From the NCBI GenBank assembly GCA_035936835.1, contig DASYVT010000125.1, forward strand, positions 1 through 42,487: a DNA stretch of 42,487 nucleotides, in the 5' to 3' direction. The translations under genes and the position numbers were made by a program. The notes beneath the pieces are model-generated. The model had not been told where the DNA came from and ran no database searches. It was given only the letters and a program-made list of their open reading frames with translations. The DNA is from Candidatus Methylomirabilota bacterium. GTDB taxonomy: Bacteria > Methylomirabilota > Methylomirabilia > Rokubacteriales > CSP1-6. Positions within the stretch are counted from its first letter, which is position 1; every line of letters begins with the position of its first letter. Of the stretch, positions 1-8,940 are shown piece by piece.

Positions 1-2
1 GG

Positions 3-1412
3 TTCGACCCGGCCGAGACCCCGGGCATCATCACGCCCTTCATGGTGCTCTACGCGCTGCACGACGCGCTCGTGAAGCCCATGCCTGGCAATGCCATGGC
101 GCCCTCGCTCGCCGAGTCCTGGACCATGTCCAAGTACGGCCTGACGTACGAGTTCGCGCTTCGCAAGGGCGTCAAGTTCCACAACGGTGACGTCGTGACC
201 GCGGAGGACGTCAAGTTCTCCTTTGAGCGCTACCGCGGCGCGTCCGCCGCTGACCTGAAGGCCAAGGTGGCGCGGGTCGAGGTCGTGGACCCCTACCGCG
301 TCCGCTTCACTCTCAAGCGGCCGTGGCCGGACTTCATGATCTTCTACGCGACGCCCGCCACCGGGGCCGCCTGGATCGTGCCGAAGAAGTACGTCGAGAA
401 GGTGGGCGACGACGGCTTCAAGAAGGCGCCCGTGGGCGCGGGCCCGTACCGGTTCGTGTCCTTCAAGCCCGGCGTGGAGCTGGTGCTGGAGGCCTTCGAC
501 GGCTACTGGCGGAAGACTCCGGGCGTGAAGACGCTGGTCTTCCGCGTGATACCCGACGAGTCGACACGGCTGGCCGCGTTGAAGCGGGGCGAGGTCGACA
601 TCGCCTACAGCATCACGGGGCCGCTGGCGGAGGAGCTCAAGCGCACGCCCGGCTTGACGCTGGCGCCCACCTTCTTCCCGTTCACGATCTGGATGGTCTT
701 CACCGAGCAGTGGGATGCCAAGTCGCCCTGGTACGACAAACGGGTACGGCTGGCCGCGAATCTCGCCGTCGACCGCCAGGGCATCAACCAGGCCGTCTAC
801 CTCGGCTATTCCAAGCTCGCCTACAGCTTCGTGCCCCAGGGCATGGAGTACTTCTGGGCGCCGCCGCCGTACCCGTACGATCCGAAGCGCGCCAAGCAGC
901 TCCTCTCAGAGGCCGGCTACCCCAACGGCTTCGACGCGGGCGAGCTATCCGGCGACATGATCTACGGCACCGCCATCGGCGAGCCGGTGGTCAACTATCT
1001 CCAGGCCGTGGGCATCCGCATCAAGCTCCGCCCGCTCGAGCGCGCGGCCTTCTACCAGGAGCTCGCCGACAAGAAGCTCCGCTTCGTCGTCCAGAACGGC
1101 AGCGGCGCGCCCGGGAACGCTCCCACGCGCATCGAGGTCAACGCGGTGACGGGCGGCCGCTACGCCTACGGGGCTTACCCAGACATCGACGGGCTCTTCT
1201 CCGAGCAGGCGAACGAGATGAACCCGCGGGTGCGGCGGCAGCTCCTCGACAAGATCCAGCAGATGATCCACGAGCGCGTGATGTTCGGCCCGGTGATCGA
1301 GCCGGCCTTCCTCAACGGCGTGGGCGCGCGCCCGGCCGTCCACGGCCTCGGCCTGATCGCGAACCACGCCTACTCGGCGCCCTACGAAGATCTCAAGCTC
1401 AACGGAAAGTAA
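3..1412 (+). CDS. Peptide-type ABC transporter substrate-binding protein (SBP_bac_5), 5' partial
   Basis: The reading frame is open from the first bases of the window, so the N-terminus with its signal peptide lies upstream; about 469 residues are visible. The segment around LTYEFALRKGVKFHNGD followed by V-T-AEDVKFSFER is the classic DppA/OppA family-5 signature, and a hinge-like region with GAGPYRF follows. The protein would bind a peptide or other small solute outside the inner membrane and deliver it to the two permeases just downstream. An inner methionine at 42 is not the true start because homologous sequence (FDPAETPGIITPF) precedes it. The substrate cannot be deduced: family 5 includes dipeptide, oligopeptide, nickel, glutathione and opine binders. 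It opens a five-gene operon; the next gene starts about 30 nt after its stop. Confidence 0.93.
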   Translation, partial: FDPAETPGIITPFMVLYALHDALVKPMPGNAMAPSLAESWTMSKYGLTYEFALRKGVKFHNGDVVTAEDVKFSFERYRGASAADLKAKVARVEVVDPYRVRFTLKRPWPDFMIFYATPATGAAWIVPKKYVEKVGDDGFKKAPVGAGPYRFVSFKPGVELVLEAFDGYWRKTPGVKTLVFRVIPDESTRLAALKRGEVDIAYSITGPLAEELKRTPGLTLAPTFFPFTIWMVFTEQWDAKSPWYDKRVRLAANLAVDRQGINQAVYLGYSKLAYSFVPQGMEYFWAPPPYPYDPKRAKQLLSEAGYPNGFDAGELSGDMIYGTAIGEPVVNYLQAVGIRIKLRPLERAAFYQELADKKLRFVVQNGSGAPGNAPTRIEVNAVTGGRYAYGAYPDIDGLFSEQANEMNPRVRRQLLDKIQQMIHERVMFGPVIEPAFLNGVGARPAVHGLGLIANHAYSAPYEDLKLNGK

Positions 1413-1442
1413 GAGGCGGCACATGCATGGAACGTGGCGGCC

Positions 1443-2363
1443 ATGAAACGATTCATCGTCAAGCGGCTGGGCTACGCGGTGCTCTCCCTGCTCCTCCTCT
1501 CCCTGACCATCTTCCTGCTGGTGCGCCTGACGGGCGACCCCTCAGTGCTGCTGGTGGAGCCCGGGGCGAGCAAGGAGGACCTGGTCGCCATCCGCGTCCA
1601 GCTTGGTCTCGACCGGCCGATCTGGGTCCAGTACGGCCAGTTCATGTCGAGCCTCGCCCGAGGCGACTTCGGCCACTCCTTCTACTACCGCACGCCGGTG
1701 CTGGAGCTCTACCTTTCCCGGCTGCCGCACTCCCTCATGCTCGCCGTGGCGGCCATGGCATTCTCACTCCTCGTCGGCATCCCGAGTGGCATCCTCGCGG
1801 CCGTCCGCGTGAACCAATGGTGGGACAGCGCGGGGAAGATCTTCGCGCTGCTCGGGCTGTCGCTCCCCTCCTTCTGGGTCGGCCTGGTCATGATCCTGTT
1901 CTTTTCCGTGTACCTCGGCTGGCTGCCGTCCTCCGGTTCCGGCACGGCGCTGCACGTCATCATGCCGGCGTTTGCCCTCGGCTGGTACTTCGCGGCGGCC
2001 CACATGAGGCTGACGCGCTCTGCCATGCTGGAGGTGCTGGGCTCGGAGTACGTCAAGCTCGCGCGGCTCAAGGGCCTGCCCGAGGCGCTCGTCATCGGAA
2101 AGCACGCCTTCAAGAACGCGCTCATCCCCGTGCTGACGCTGGCCGGCATCAACCTGGTCATCATGGTCAATGTCGCGGTCGTCGTGGAGACGGTCTTCGC
2201 GTGGCCCGGGGTCGGCCGGCTGCTCTACGAGGGCATCTCCTTCCGCGATTTCCCGGTGGTCCAGGCCACCGTCCTTATCGGCGGGGCCATGATCGTGATC
2301 GTCAACTTCTTCGTGGACGTCCTGTACGCGGTGATCGACCCGCGCATCCGCTATGAGAGGTAG
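1443..2363 (+). CDS. ABC transporter permease, DppB/OppB type
   Basis: This 306-residue integral membrane protein has the BPD_transp_1 layout: an N-terminal transmembrane helix (KRLGYAVLSLLLLSLTIFLL), a periplasmic segment with the DPS and LGLDRPIWVQY motifs typical of DppB, then about five more helices. The EAA loop that contacts the ATPase lies around EYVKLARLKGLPEALVIGKH. The family usually has 305-340 residues, so it is full length. I prefer ATG 1443 (MKRFIVKRLGY) to an in-frame GTG at 1434 because the family normally begins with this motif. It pairs with the permease starting directly after its stop to form the channel of the first transporter. Confidence 0.93.
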   Translation: MKRFIVKRLGYAVLSLLLLSLTIFLLVRLTGDPSVLLVEPGASKEDLVAIRVQLGLDRPIWVQYGQFMSSLARGDFGHSFYYRTPVLELYLSRLPHSLMLAVAAMAFSLLVGIPSGILAAVRVNQWWDSAGKIFALLGLSLPSFWVGLVMILFFSVYLGWLPSSGSGTALHVIMPAFALGWYFAAAHMRLTRSAMLEVLGSEYVKLARLKGLPEALVIGKHAFKNALIPVLTLAGINLVIMVNVAVVVETVFAWPGVGRLLYEGISFRDFPVVQATVLIGGAMIVIVNFFVDVLYAVIDPRIRYER

Positions 2364-3254
2364 GTGGCTATGAACGGCAGCCGAGCGGCCACACTCACGG
2401 TGCCGTGGCGCTTCGCCTGGCTCCGGATCGAGGGCTTTCCCTGGATCCCCGCGATCATCATCGGCATCATCGCGCTCGTGGCCGTCTTCGCCGACGTGCT
2501 GGCGCCGTACAACCCCGAGATCGGCGTGCTCGGCGACCGCTTCCGTCCTCCCGCGTGGCAGGCCGGCGGCAGCCAAGCCTACCTGCTGGGGACCGACCAC
2601 GTCGGACGCGACGTGCTGTCGCGCCTCATCTTCGGCGCGCGCGTTTCCATGGTGGTGGGCTTCACCGCGGTCATCGTGGCCGGCCTCCTCGGCACGACGC
2701 TCGGCATCCTGTCCGGCTACCTCGGGGGCTGGGTCGACCAGGTGATCATGCGTGTCACGGACACGTGGCTGGCGTTGCCGGCGCTGACCTTTGCGATCTT
2801 CCTTGCGGCCGTGGTCGGCCCCAGCCAGTGGAACATCGTCATCATCCTGGCCGCCGTCTACTGGACGCGCTACGCCCGCGTCATCCGGGGCGAGGTCCTG
2901 TCGCTCCGCGAGCGCGACTACGTGCGCCTGGCCATCGTGGCGGGGTGCTCGAAGAAGACGATCATGCGCCGCCACATCCTGCCGAACGTGCTGAACTCCG
3001 CAATCGTGCTCGGCACCCTCATGCTGGGCATCGTCATCGTCACCGAAGCCGCGCTGTCCTTCCTCGGCGTCGGCGTGCCGCCGCCCAAGCCTGCCTGGGG
3101 GCTCATGCTGGCCGACGGGAAGAAGGGGCTCATGGCCGGCTACTGGTGGCTGACCGTGCTGCCGGGGCTCTGCATCATGTTCATGGTTCTCTCGGCCAAC
3201 CTCCTCGGCGACTGGCTCCGCGTCAAGCTCGACCCGCAGCTCCGCTCGCTGTGA
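2364..3254 (+). CDS. ABC transporter permease, DppC/OppC type
   Basis: This 296-residue permease is the second channel subunit. After a first helix ([25 protein letters not shown]) it carries the [20 protein letters not shown] motif diagnostic of DppC/OppC, then four or five further helices. The EAA loop is at [26 protein letters not shown] and the family motif [18 protein letters not shown] follows. The GTG at 2364 abuts the previous stop codon; ATG 2370 is an equally possible start and changes the protein by two residues. Its stop overlaps the GTG start of the first ATPase (GTGA), indicating translational coupling. Confidence 0.93.
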   Translation: MAMNGSRAATLTVPWRFAWLRIEGFPWIPAIIIGIIALVAVFADVLAPYNPEIGVLGDRFRPPAWQAGGSQAYLLGTDHVGRDVLSRLIFGARVSMVVGFTAVIVAGLLGTTLGILSGYLGGWVDQVIMRVTDTWLALPALTFAIFLAAVVGPSQWNIVIILAAVYWTRYARVIRGEVLSLRERDYVRLAIVAGCSKKTIMRRHILPNVLNSAIVLGTLMLGIVIVTEAALSFLGVGVPPPKPAWGLMLADGKKGLMAGYWWLTVLPGLCIMFMVLSANLLGDWLRVKLDPQLRSL

Positions 3255-4242
3255 CCGCTCTCCTGGAGGTGTCGGGCTTATCGACCCAGTACGTCGGCGC
3301 GCGCGGAACCCGCGTGACGCGCGCGGTGGACGACGTCTCCTTCACGCTCGAAACGGGGAAGACCCTCGGGATCGTCGGCGAGTCCGGCTCCGGCAAGACG
3401 ACGCTGGCGCTGACGCTCATGCGTCTCCTGCCGCCGGGGGCGCGGATCGCGAGCGGTTCGATGCGCTTCGAGGGCGAGGACCTCCTCGACAAGTCCGATG
3501 CCGAGATGCGCGCCCTCCGCGGCAAGCGCATGGCCATGATCCTCCAGGACCCGATGGCCTCGCTCAACCCCCTCTTCACGGTGGGCAATCAGATCGCCGA
3601 GACGCTGCGCGCGCACGAGGGCATGTCGAGACGCGGCGCATGGACGCGAGCCCGGGAGCTGCTGGCGTCCGTCAACATCGCGGCGCCGGAGCGGCGGGTG
3701 AGCGAGTTCCCCCACGAGCTGTCGGGCGGGATGCGCCAGCGGGTAGTCGGCGCCATCGCCATCTCGTGCGGGCCGAGGTTGCTCATCGCCGACGAGCCGA
3801 CCACGAGCCTGGACGTGACGATCCAGGCGCAGTACCTCAAGCTGCTGCGCGACATCCAGCGCGAGCACGGGCTCGCCCTGATCTTCATCACCCACAACCT
3901 CGGCATCGTGGCGCGGATGTGCGACCAGGTGGCGGTCATGTACGCCGGGCGCCTGGTCGAGACGGGTCCGGTGCGGACGATCTTCAACGCCCCGGCCCAT
4001 CCCTACACGCGGGCGCTCATCGAGTCCATCCCGCGCTTCGGCGACACCGTCACGCGGCTGACCGCCATCGAGGGCCAGCCGCCCGATCCATCCGCGCTGC
4101 CGCCGGGCTGCGCCTTCCATCCGCGCTGCCCCCTGGTGATCGAGCGCTGCCGGACCGAGGCGCCGCCCGAGACCCGCGTGGCTGCCCAGCACCGGGCGCG
4201 CTGCTGGCTGGCTGCCGAGGCGCCCGCCCGCCTTATTAAACG

Positions 4243-4246
<4 letters not shown>
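3251..4246 (+). CDS. ABC transporter ATP-binding protein, DppD/OppD type
   Basis: This 331-residue cytoplasmic ATPase energises the peptide transporter. Walker A is GESGSGKTT at about 43-51, the Q-loop is [10 protein letters not shown], the ABC signature LSGGMRQR is near 157-164, and Walker [13 protein letters not shown] is near 177-188, followed by the switch histidine in FITHN. The C-terminal oligopeptide-transporter domain carries a cysteine group (GCAFHPRCP ... RC ... RCW) of the kind reported to hold a [4Fe-4S] cluster in some Dpp/Opp ATPases; whether it does here is inference. The GTG start at 3251 overlaps the permease stop. The frame stays open far upstream, but that part is a shadow of the permease gene. 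Confidence 0.93.
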
Positions 4247-5205
<959 letters not shown>

Positions 5206-5238
5206 GCGGGGCTGGACGGCGCCCGGCCGAGTGCCTTC

Positions 5239-5244
5239 TATAGG
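5239..5244 (+). promoter_or_regulatory. Weak candidate -10 element upstream of the diiron-oxidase-like gene
   Basis: The 76-nt gap after the ABC operon contains TATAGG in an otherwise GC-rich stretch, about 40 nt before ATG 5282. The nearest TTGACA-like hexamer (TGGACG at 5213) is spaced too widely at 20 nt, so this is only a possible promoter. The gene may instead be read through from the transporter operon. Confidence 0.25.
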
Positions 5245-5281
5245 GTGTCTCGCGTCAACCTCCACAGACAAGGAGCACGAG

Positions 5282-5968
5282 ATGAGCGAGAGCAAGAGCC
5301 CGTTCCGCCAGCGCCTCGAGGCCGCCGTCGCGGCCAAGCATAGTCGGATGAACCTCTTCACAGAGAAATGGGTCAAGGGGGAGTTGACGCGGGCGCAGTT
5401 CGGCTCGTGGGCGTCGCAGCACTACCAGTACGTATCCCAGTTCGCCCGCTGGTGCGCGGCCGTGTACGCCGAGTGCCCGGACTCGGACGCCCGGGACTTC
5501 CTGCTCGAGAACATCATCGAAGAAGAATCGGGCGTCAAGCACGTCGACCTGCTGATCCGCTTCGCCGAGGCGTGCGGGGTTAGCCGCAAGGAAGTCGAGA
5601 CCGCGCAGCAGCTGCCCACGACCCGGGCGCTCACGGCGTGGTGCTACGAGACCTCCCAGCGCCCCTTCCACATCGCCGCGGCGGGGCTCCTCGTCGGCCT
5701 GGAGTCGCAGGTGCCCGGCATCTACCAGCGCAGCCTGCCGCCGCTCAAGACCCACTATGGCTTCACCGATCACGAGGTCGAGTTCTTCGCCATCCACATC
5801 GAGGCGGACGAGGTCCACGGCGAGCGCGGCTACCAGATCGTCGAGGGACACTGCACCACGCCCGAGAGGCAGGCCGAGGCTGCCGAGCAGGTGCGGCAGG
5901 CGACCGAGATGCGATGGCAGTACATGTCCGGCCTCCACCGCGCCTTCGTCCTCAAGGAAGACATGTGA
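5282..5968 (+). CDS. Heme-oxygenase-like diiron oxidase (HDO; CADD/PqqC/TenA superfamily) candidate
   Basis: This 228-residue, mostly helical protein would often be labelled a TenA or PqqC family protein. The residues point instead to the metal-binding branch. E80 and H87 (ENIIEEESGVKH), E141 (GLESQVP) and H172-x3-D176-x2-H179 (HIEADEVH) match the spacing of the E-x6-H ... E ... H-x3-D-x2-H ligand set of chlamydial CADD and related HDO enzymes. The TenA substrate motif with Gln-Asp is replaced by SQHYQYV, so thiaminase or pyrimidine salvage is unlikely. From memory of CADD, its self-sacrificed Tyr27 aligns with Thr27 here and Lys152 with Ser151, arguing against the CADD p-aminobenzoate reaction. 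The start ATG has AAGGAG upstream at a good distance. A Rieske ferredoxin follows at 6010 and could supply electrons. Substrate unknown. Confidence 0.8.
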   Translation: MSESKSPFRQRLEAAVAAKHSRMNLFTEKWVKGELTRAQFGSWASQHYQYVSQFARWCAAVYAECPDSDARDFLLENIIEEESGVKHVDLLIRFAEACGVSRKEVETAQQLPTTRALTAWCYETSQRPFHIAAAGLLVGLESQVPGIYQRSLPPLKTHYGFTDHEVEFFAIHIEADEVHGERGYQIVEGHCTTPERQAEAAEQVRQATEMRWQYMSGLHRAFVLKEDM

Positions 5969-6009
5969 CCGCGCGGGGAGAGGCGCAGCGGAACGCGGGC
6001 TGAGCGGAC

Positions 6010-6315
6010 ATGGAGTACCGCGCGGCCTCCCTCGAGGAGGTCCCGTCGGGTGGCTGCAAGCTGGCGGAGATCAACGGGTCGCGCGTGGTGCTGGCCCGCG
6101 TCGGGGAGCGCGTCTACGCGTGCGCCGACACGTGCTCGCACCGCGGCGGTCCGCTCAGCGAGGGCAAGCTGGCCGGGGCCAGGCTGACCTGTCCGTGGCA
6201 CGGGTGGCTCTACGACGTGCGGACCGGGCAGTGTCTCCTGCCCGCCCGGGGCGCGGCGATCGCGACCTACCCCGTGCGGATCGACGGCGGGGACATATGG
6301 GTGGAGGTGCCGTGA
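6010..6315 (+). CDS. Rieske-type [2Fe-2S] ferredoxin
   Basis: This small soluble protein of 101 residues consists of a single Rieske fold. The ligands are clear: C42-x-H44 (CSHRGG) and C61-x2-H64 (CPWHGW), within the standard sequence LTCPWHGWLYDVRTGQ. It lacks a transmembrane anchor and a catalytic oxygenase domain, so it is most like the NirD/BphA3-type electron carriers. It lies 41 nt after the diiron-oxidase-like gene and just before a GlcG-like gene on the same strand, which suggests a shared transcript and a role as electron donor to that oxidase. No ferredoxin reductase gene is nearby, so a reductase elsewhere would be needed. Confidence 0.92.
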   Translation: MEYRAASLEEVPSGGCKLAEINGSRVVLARVGERVYACADTCSHRGGPLSEGKLAGARLTCPWHGWLYDVRTGQCLLPARGAAIATYPVRIDGGDIWVEVP

Positions 6316-6340
6316 ACCGGTGTCGCGGGAGGCAGCGCGG

Positions 6341-6781
6341 ATGATCACGGTCAAGCGGCTCACGCTGGAGGACGCGCGCATCGTCCTGGAGGCGGCCGAG
6401 GCCAAGGCCAAGGTGATCGGCGTCGCCCAGACCATCTGCGTCTGCGACGACGGCGGGCACGCCATCGCGCTCCACCGGATGACGGGGGCGCGCATCACCG
6501 GCGTCGAGATCGCCATCGCCAAGGCCTTCACCGCGGCCGGCCACCGGCGCGCCACCCACAAGTTCAACGCGCCGCCCGATGGTCCCGCGCTGCCGGGCAA
6601 CGAGGCCTTCGGCATCCACGCCATGCACCCGGGCAAGTTCGCGATTTTTGTCGGCGGCTTCCCCATCGAGGTGGAGGGCGACGTGGTGGGCGGCATCGGC
6701 GTGAGCGGCGGCAGCGGCGAGCAGGACACGCAGGTCGGCGAGGCGGGGATCGCCGCGCTTCTCCGTTCCTTGAAGCGCTAG
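6341..6781 (+). CDS. GlcG/HbpS-like protein (DUF336, haem-degrading family fold)
   Basis: This 146-residue protein has the pattern of the GlcG/HbpS family: LTLEDARIVLEAAEAKA at the N-terminus, then ICVCDDGGHAIALHRMTGA, AIAKAFTAAG, and the C-terminal GGFPIEVEGDVVGGIGVSGG. Family members bind haem or cobalamin (HbpS), occur as domains fused to oxidoreductases, or sit in glycolate operons; many have no known role. I chose ATG 6341 because GGGAGG lies 8 nt upstream; an in-frame GTG at 6320 is less likely. The stop codon is shared in an overlapping CTAG with the stop of the convergent protease gene on the other strand. Confidence 0.85.
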   Translation: MITVKRLTLEDARIVLEAAEAKAKVIGVAQTICVCDDGGHAIALHRMTGARITGVEIAIAKAFTAAGHRRATHKFNAPPDGPALPGNEAFGIHAMHPGKFAIFVGGFPIEVEGDVVGGIGVSGGSGEQDTQVGEAGIAALLRSLKR

Positions 6782-8223
6782 CCCCGTAGCAGAGCGACGA
6801 CGCCGACCGTCGCCACCAGGTTGCCGGCAGCGTGCGCGATGATGCTGGGCCAGAGGCTCCCGGTCCGCTCGTAGGCCATCGCCCAGAGGATGCCGCTCCA
6901 GAAGACCGCGGCGAAGCCAAGCACTCCGTAGCCGTGCGCGACCGCGAAGACGGCCGCGGAAAGCGCCGCAGCCGGCGCGACGCCGAAGTGCCTGCGGAGC
7001 GCGGGGTAGAGGACGCCGCGGAAGGCCACCTCTTCGCCGAGCGGCGCCCAGAGCGCGCTGCCGATCGTCTCGCGGGCTACGAGCCCCCACGAGCCCCATA
7101 TGAGGTTTTCCTGGAGCCCGTCGGCCCAGTGCGAGCTGAGGCGCAGGGCGTCGAGGGCCGCTCCGATCAGGCTCTCGCCTGCCAGCTGGAGCCCGACGAG
7201 AGCGAGGGCGACCCAGGCGACGGTGACGAGATGATCCCGGCCGGGCAAGAGTCCGAAGGCCGCGGTGAAGGACAGTCCGCGTGAGCGCAGGTACCAGGCG
7301 GCGTAGAGAAGGATGGGCGCCACGGACGCCGGGCCCGTGAGGGCGTCGAGCGCACTGTCGTCGGGAATCGCCAGGCCCAAGCCGGCGCCCAGGACGAGAA
7401 AGCCCAGCGCGCCCCGGATGAACAGCGCGTAGCCGTCCGCAAGCGAGAAGGCTTCCGGCATCCGGGCGTCTGCCACGTTCAGATCTGCGTGGGTCACGAG
7501 CATAAGGCCCACGGTCGCGAGGCCCGCCACGGCCAGCAGCAGTCCCGCCGCCTCGAGCGCGCGCCAGCGGCGGAGCAGGACCGAACCGCGTGCCGCGATG
7601 GCGGACTCGGCCTGCTGGCGCGCGATGGCGTCTCCCGAGCGGCGCGCGAGGCGCGCGACGAGCGCGTCGGCGAACCAACCCGCGGGAAGCTCGTCGCGCA
7701 CCTCGGTGATGAGCGCTCGCCCGGTGGCGCGACTGAGGGACGGTTCGAAGTAGGCGGCCTCGATCCAGTCCCTCCTGCGCGTCGCCGCCGGCTCGCTGTC
7801 CTCCCAGTCGTCCAGGGCCGACCGCAGCGCCTCCGTCTGGCGCGTCTCGCCGAGCAGGATCAGCCGGGAGAGCTCCACGTCGGGCGACGTCGAGACCTCG
7901 GCCAGCTCCTCGTGCCAGCGGATCCAGTCATCGATCCCCTCGTCCCCTCCGGAGAGCAGGGCGTAGAGGCGGCGTTCCCACGGGGTCGCATGGCGGAGCG
8001 CCGCGCGCACGTCCATCTCGCGCTCCGTCAACCGCTCGAGCGAGTCCTCCGGCCGGTGGAGACGATCGAGCGGCCCGCCGGGCGTCAGCATGAAGAGATA
8101 GCCGACGAGCCCTGTCACGAGGACCGTCGAGAGCCAGGTCGCCCACGGGCGGAAGAAGGGCCGCGGCGGGGCCGCGGAAGGATCGGGAGCGGGCGGGGCG
8201 CCGTCGAATTCGGGGCCGGACAT
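6778..8223 (-). CDS. CPBP-family intramembrane glutamic protease with long N-terminal region
   Basis: This is a 481-residue membrane protein. The C-terminal third has the CPBP (Rce1/Abi-like) motifs: motif 1 EEVAFR (E397, E398, R402), motif 2 FAVAH (H430) and motif 3 with IIAHAAGN (H464). The N-terminal part is unusual: a proline-rich start, one membrane helix (about 30-50), a charged soluble region of about 170 residues, then several more helices. The domain may process prenylated or exported peptides, but its target is unknown. ATG 8223 is preferred to a GTG at 8241 because a TGCTATACT extended -10 lies between them. It converges with the GlcG-like gene, overlapping by the CTAG at 6778-6781. 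Confidence 0.88.
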   Translation of the reverse strand: MSGPEFDGAPPAPDPSAAPPRPFFRPWATWLSTVLVTGLVGYLFMLTPGGPLDRLHRPEDSLERLTEREMDVRAALRHATPWERRLYALLSGGDEGIDDWIRWHEELAEVSTSPDVELSRLILLGETRQTEALRSALDDWEDSEPAATRRRDWIEAAYFEPSLSRATGRALITEVRDELPAGWFADALVARLARRSGDAIARQQAESAIAARGSVLLRRWRALEAAGLLLAVAGLATVGLMLVTHADLNVADARMPEAFSLADGYALFIRGALGFLVLGAGLGLAIPDDSALDALTGPASVAPILLYAAWYLRSRGLSFTAAFGLLPGRDHLVTVAWVALALVGLQLAGESLIGAALDALRLSSHWADGLQENLIWGSWGLVARETIGSALWAPLGEEVAFRGVLYPALRRHFGVAPAAALSAAVFAVAHGYGVLGFAAVFWSGILWAMAYERTGSLWPSIIAHAAGNLVATVGVVALLRG

Positions 8224-8231
8224 GCGGCGGC

Positions 8232-8240
8232 AGTATAGCA
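8232..8240 (-). promoter_or_regulatory. Candidate extended -10 promoter for the CPBP protease
   Basis: Read on the minus strand, this is TGCTATACT: a TG extension plus TATACT, a near-consensus -10 box. It lies only 8 nt before ATG 8223, so a transcript from it would be nearly leaderless. No convincing -35 is visible, which extended -10 promoters can tolerate. Confidence 0.35.
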
Positions 8241-8262
8241 CCGCCCCCGACGGGACAGGGAG

Positions 8263-8530
8263 CTAGAGCACGCGCTTGCGGATGGCGGTGACTGCGACTT
8301 CGGCGAAGAGGACGACCGCGAAGACGGCGACGAGGACGGCGGCGACGGTGCGCCACTGGAATACGTTGATCGCGGCGTCCAGCACGAGACCGATGCCGCC
8401 TGCGCCGACCAGTCCCAGCACCGCCGACTCGCGCACGTTGTCATGAGCGTGCCGAGCGTTACGATGTTGAGCGTCTCGACCATGGCGGCGAGATTCTTCC
8501 ACTTCGATTTGTCCTTGGGCAGTTGGTCGT
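8263..8530 (-). pseudogene. Remnant of a phosphonate-type ABC permease (phnE) with internal deletion
   Basis: On the minus strand two frames carry pieces of one permease. Positions 8528-8445 encode KWKNLAAMVETLNIVTLGTL, which resembles the start of the PhnE membrane domain. After a frame change at about 8445, positions 8441-8263 encode NVRESAVLGLVGAGGIGL and the following helix up to a basic end (IRKRVL), the normal PhnE C-terminus. Between these, intact PhnE proteins have roughly 150 residues, so most of the membrane domain has been deleted and the frame broken. No phnC or phnD lies beside it. The 8242-8616 stretch has no other gene. The assignment to PhnE-like permeases is firm for the C-terminal piece and moderate for the N-terminal one. 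Confidence 0.75.
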
Positions 8531-8616
8531 GAGATCCGTGTCCGCATCGCAGTAGAGCGGGTCGAGCGTGCCGCGGCTGGCGCTGGTCTCGTCCGCTACC
8601 CACGCCACGCCGGGCA

Positions 8617-8940
8617 GTGGAGGAGGAGCAGATCGTGTGCCTCATCTGCGGCGCGCGCTTCCGCCAGCTGACCAACACGCACCTGCGCGGACACGCCCTG
8701 TCGGCGCTCGAATACAAGGGGCGCTTCGGCTACAACCGCGGGCGCCCGCTGATGTGCCGCGCGTTCTGCCGGCTGTACGCCGAGCGCGCCGTGCGGAGCG
8801 GCCTTGCGTCGCGCATCCGCAGCCGGCCCATCGTGGCCGACCCCGAGCTGCGCCGTCGCGGGGGCATGCGGCCCGTGACCCTCGAGGAGCTCCTCACGCG
8901 CCGCGACGCGCGTCGTGCGGCCGGGCGAGGCGGGCTGTGA
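8617..8940 (+). CDS. MucR/Ros-type zinc-finger transcriptional regulator-like protein
   Basis: This is a 107-residue basic protein with a C8-x2-C11-x10-H22-x3-H26 finger (CLICGARF ... HLRGH). It is followed by the MucR/Ros pattern of a short helix, EYKGRFGYNRGRP, and a C-terminal basic helix with RSGLASRIRS. MucR proteins are DNA-binding global regulators in alphaproteobacteria, and similar short fingers occur widely in uncultivated lineages. The start is a GTG whose first codons are themselves purine-rich; no separate ribosome-binding site is evident. The stop overlaps the GTG of the next gene (GTGA), so the two are probably co-translated. The target genes are unknown. Confidence 0.7.
   Translation: MEEEQIVCLICGARFRQLTNTHLRGHALSALEYKGRFGYNRGRPLMCRAFCRLYAERAVRSGLASRIRSRPIVADPELRRRGGMRPVTLEELLTRRDARRAAGRGGL

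Noticed and set aside
323-2356. A 677-codon plus-strand frame overlapping the binding protein and permease.
   Set aside because: It is Arg/Gly/Ala-rich frame-shadow sequence with no motif, while frame-specific motifs of SBP_bac_5 and DppB lie in the other frames.
5206-5281. A thiamine (TPP) riboswitch before the TenA-like gene.
   Set aside because: The gap is only 76 nt and lacks the CTGAGA and paired elements of the THI box. This also weakens a thiamine role for the protein.
5282-5968. Annotation as TenA thiaminase/regulator.
   Set aside because: The Gln-Asp substrate motif of TenA is replaced and a complete metal ligand set is present instead.
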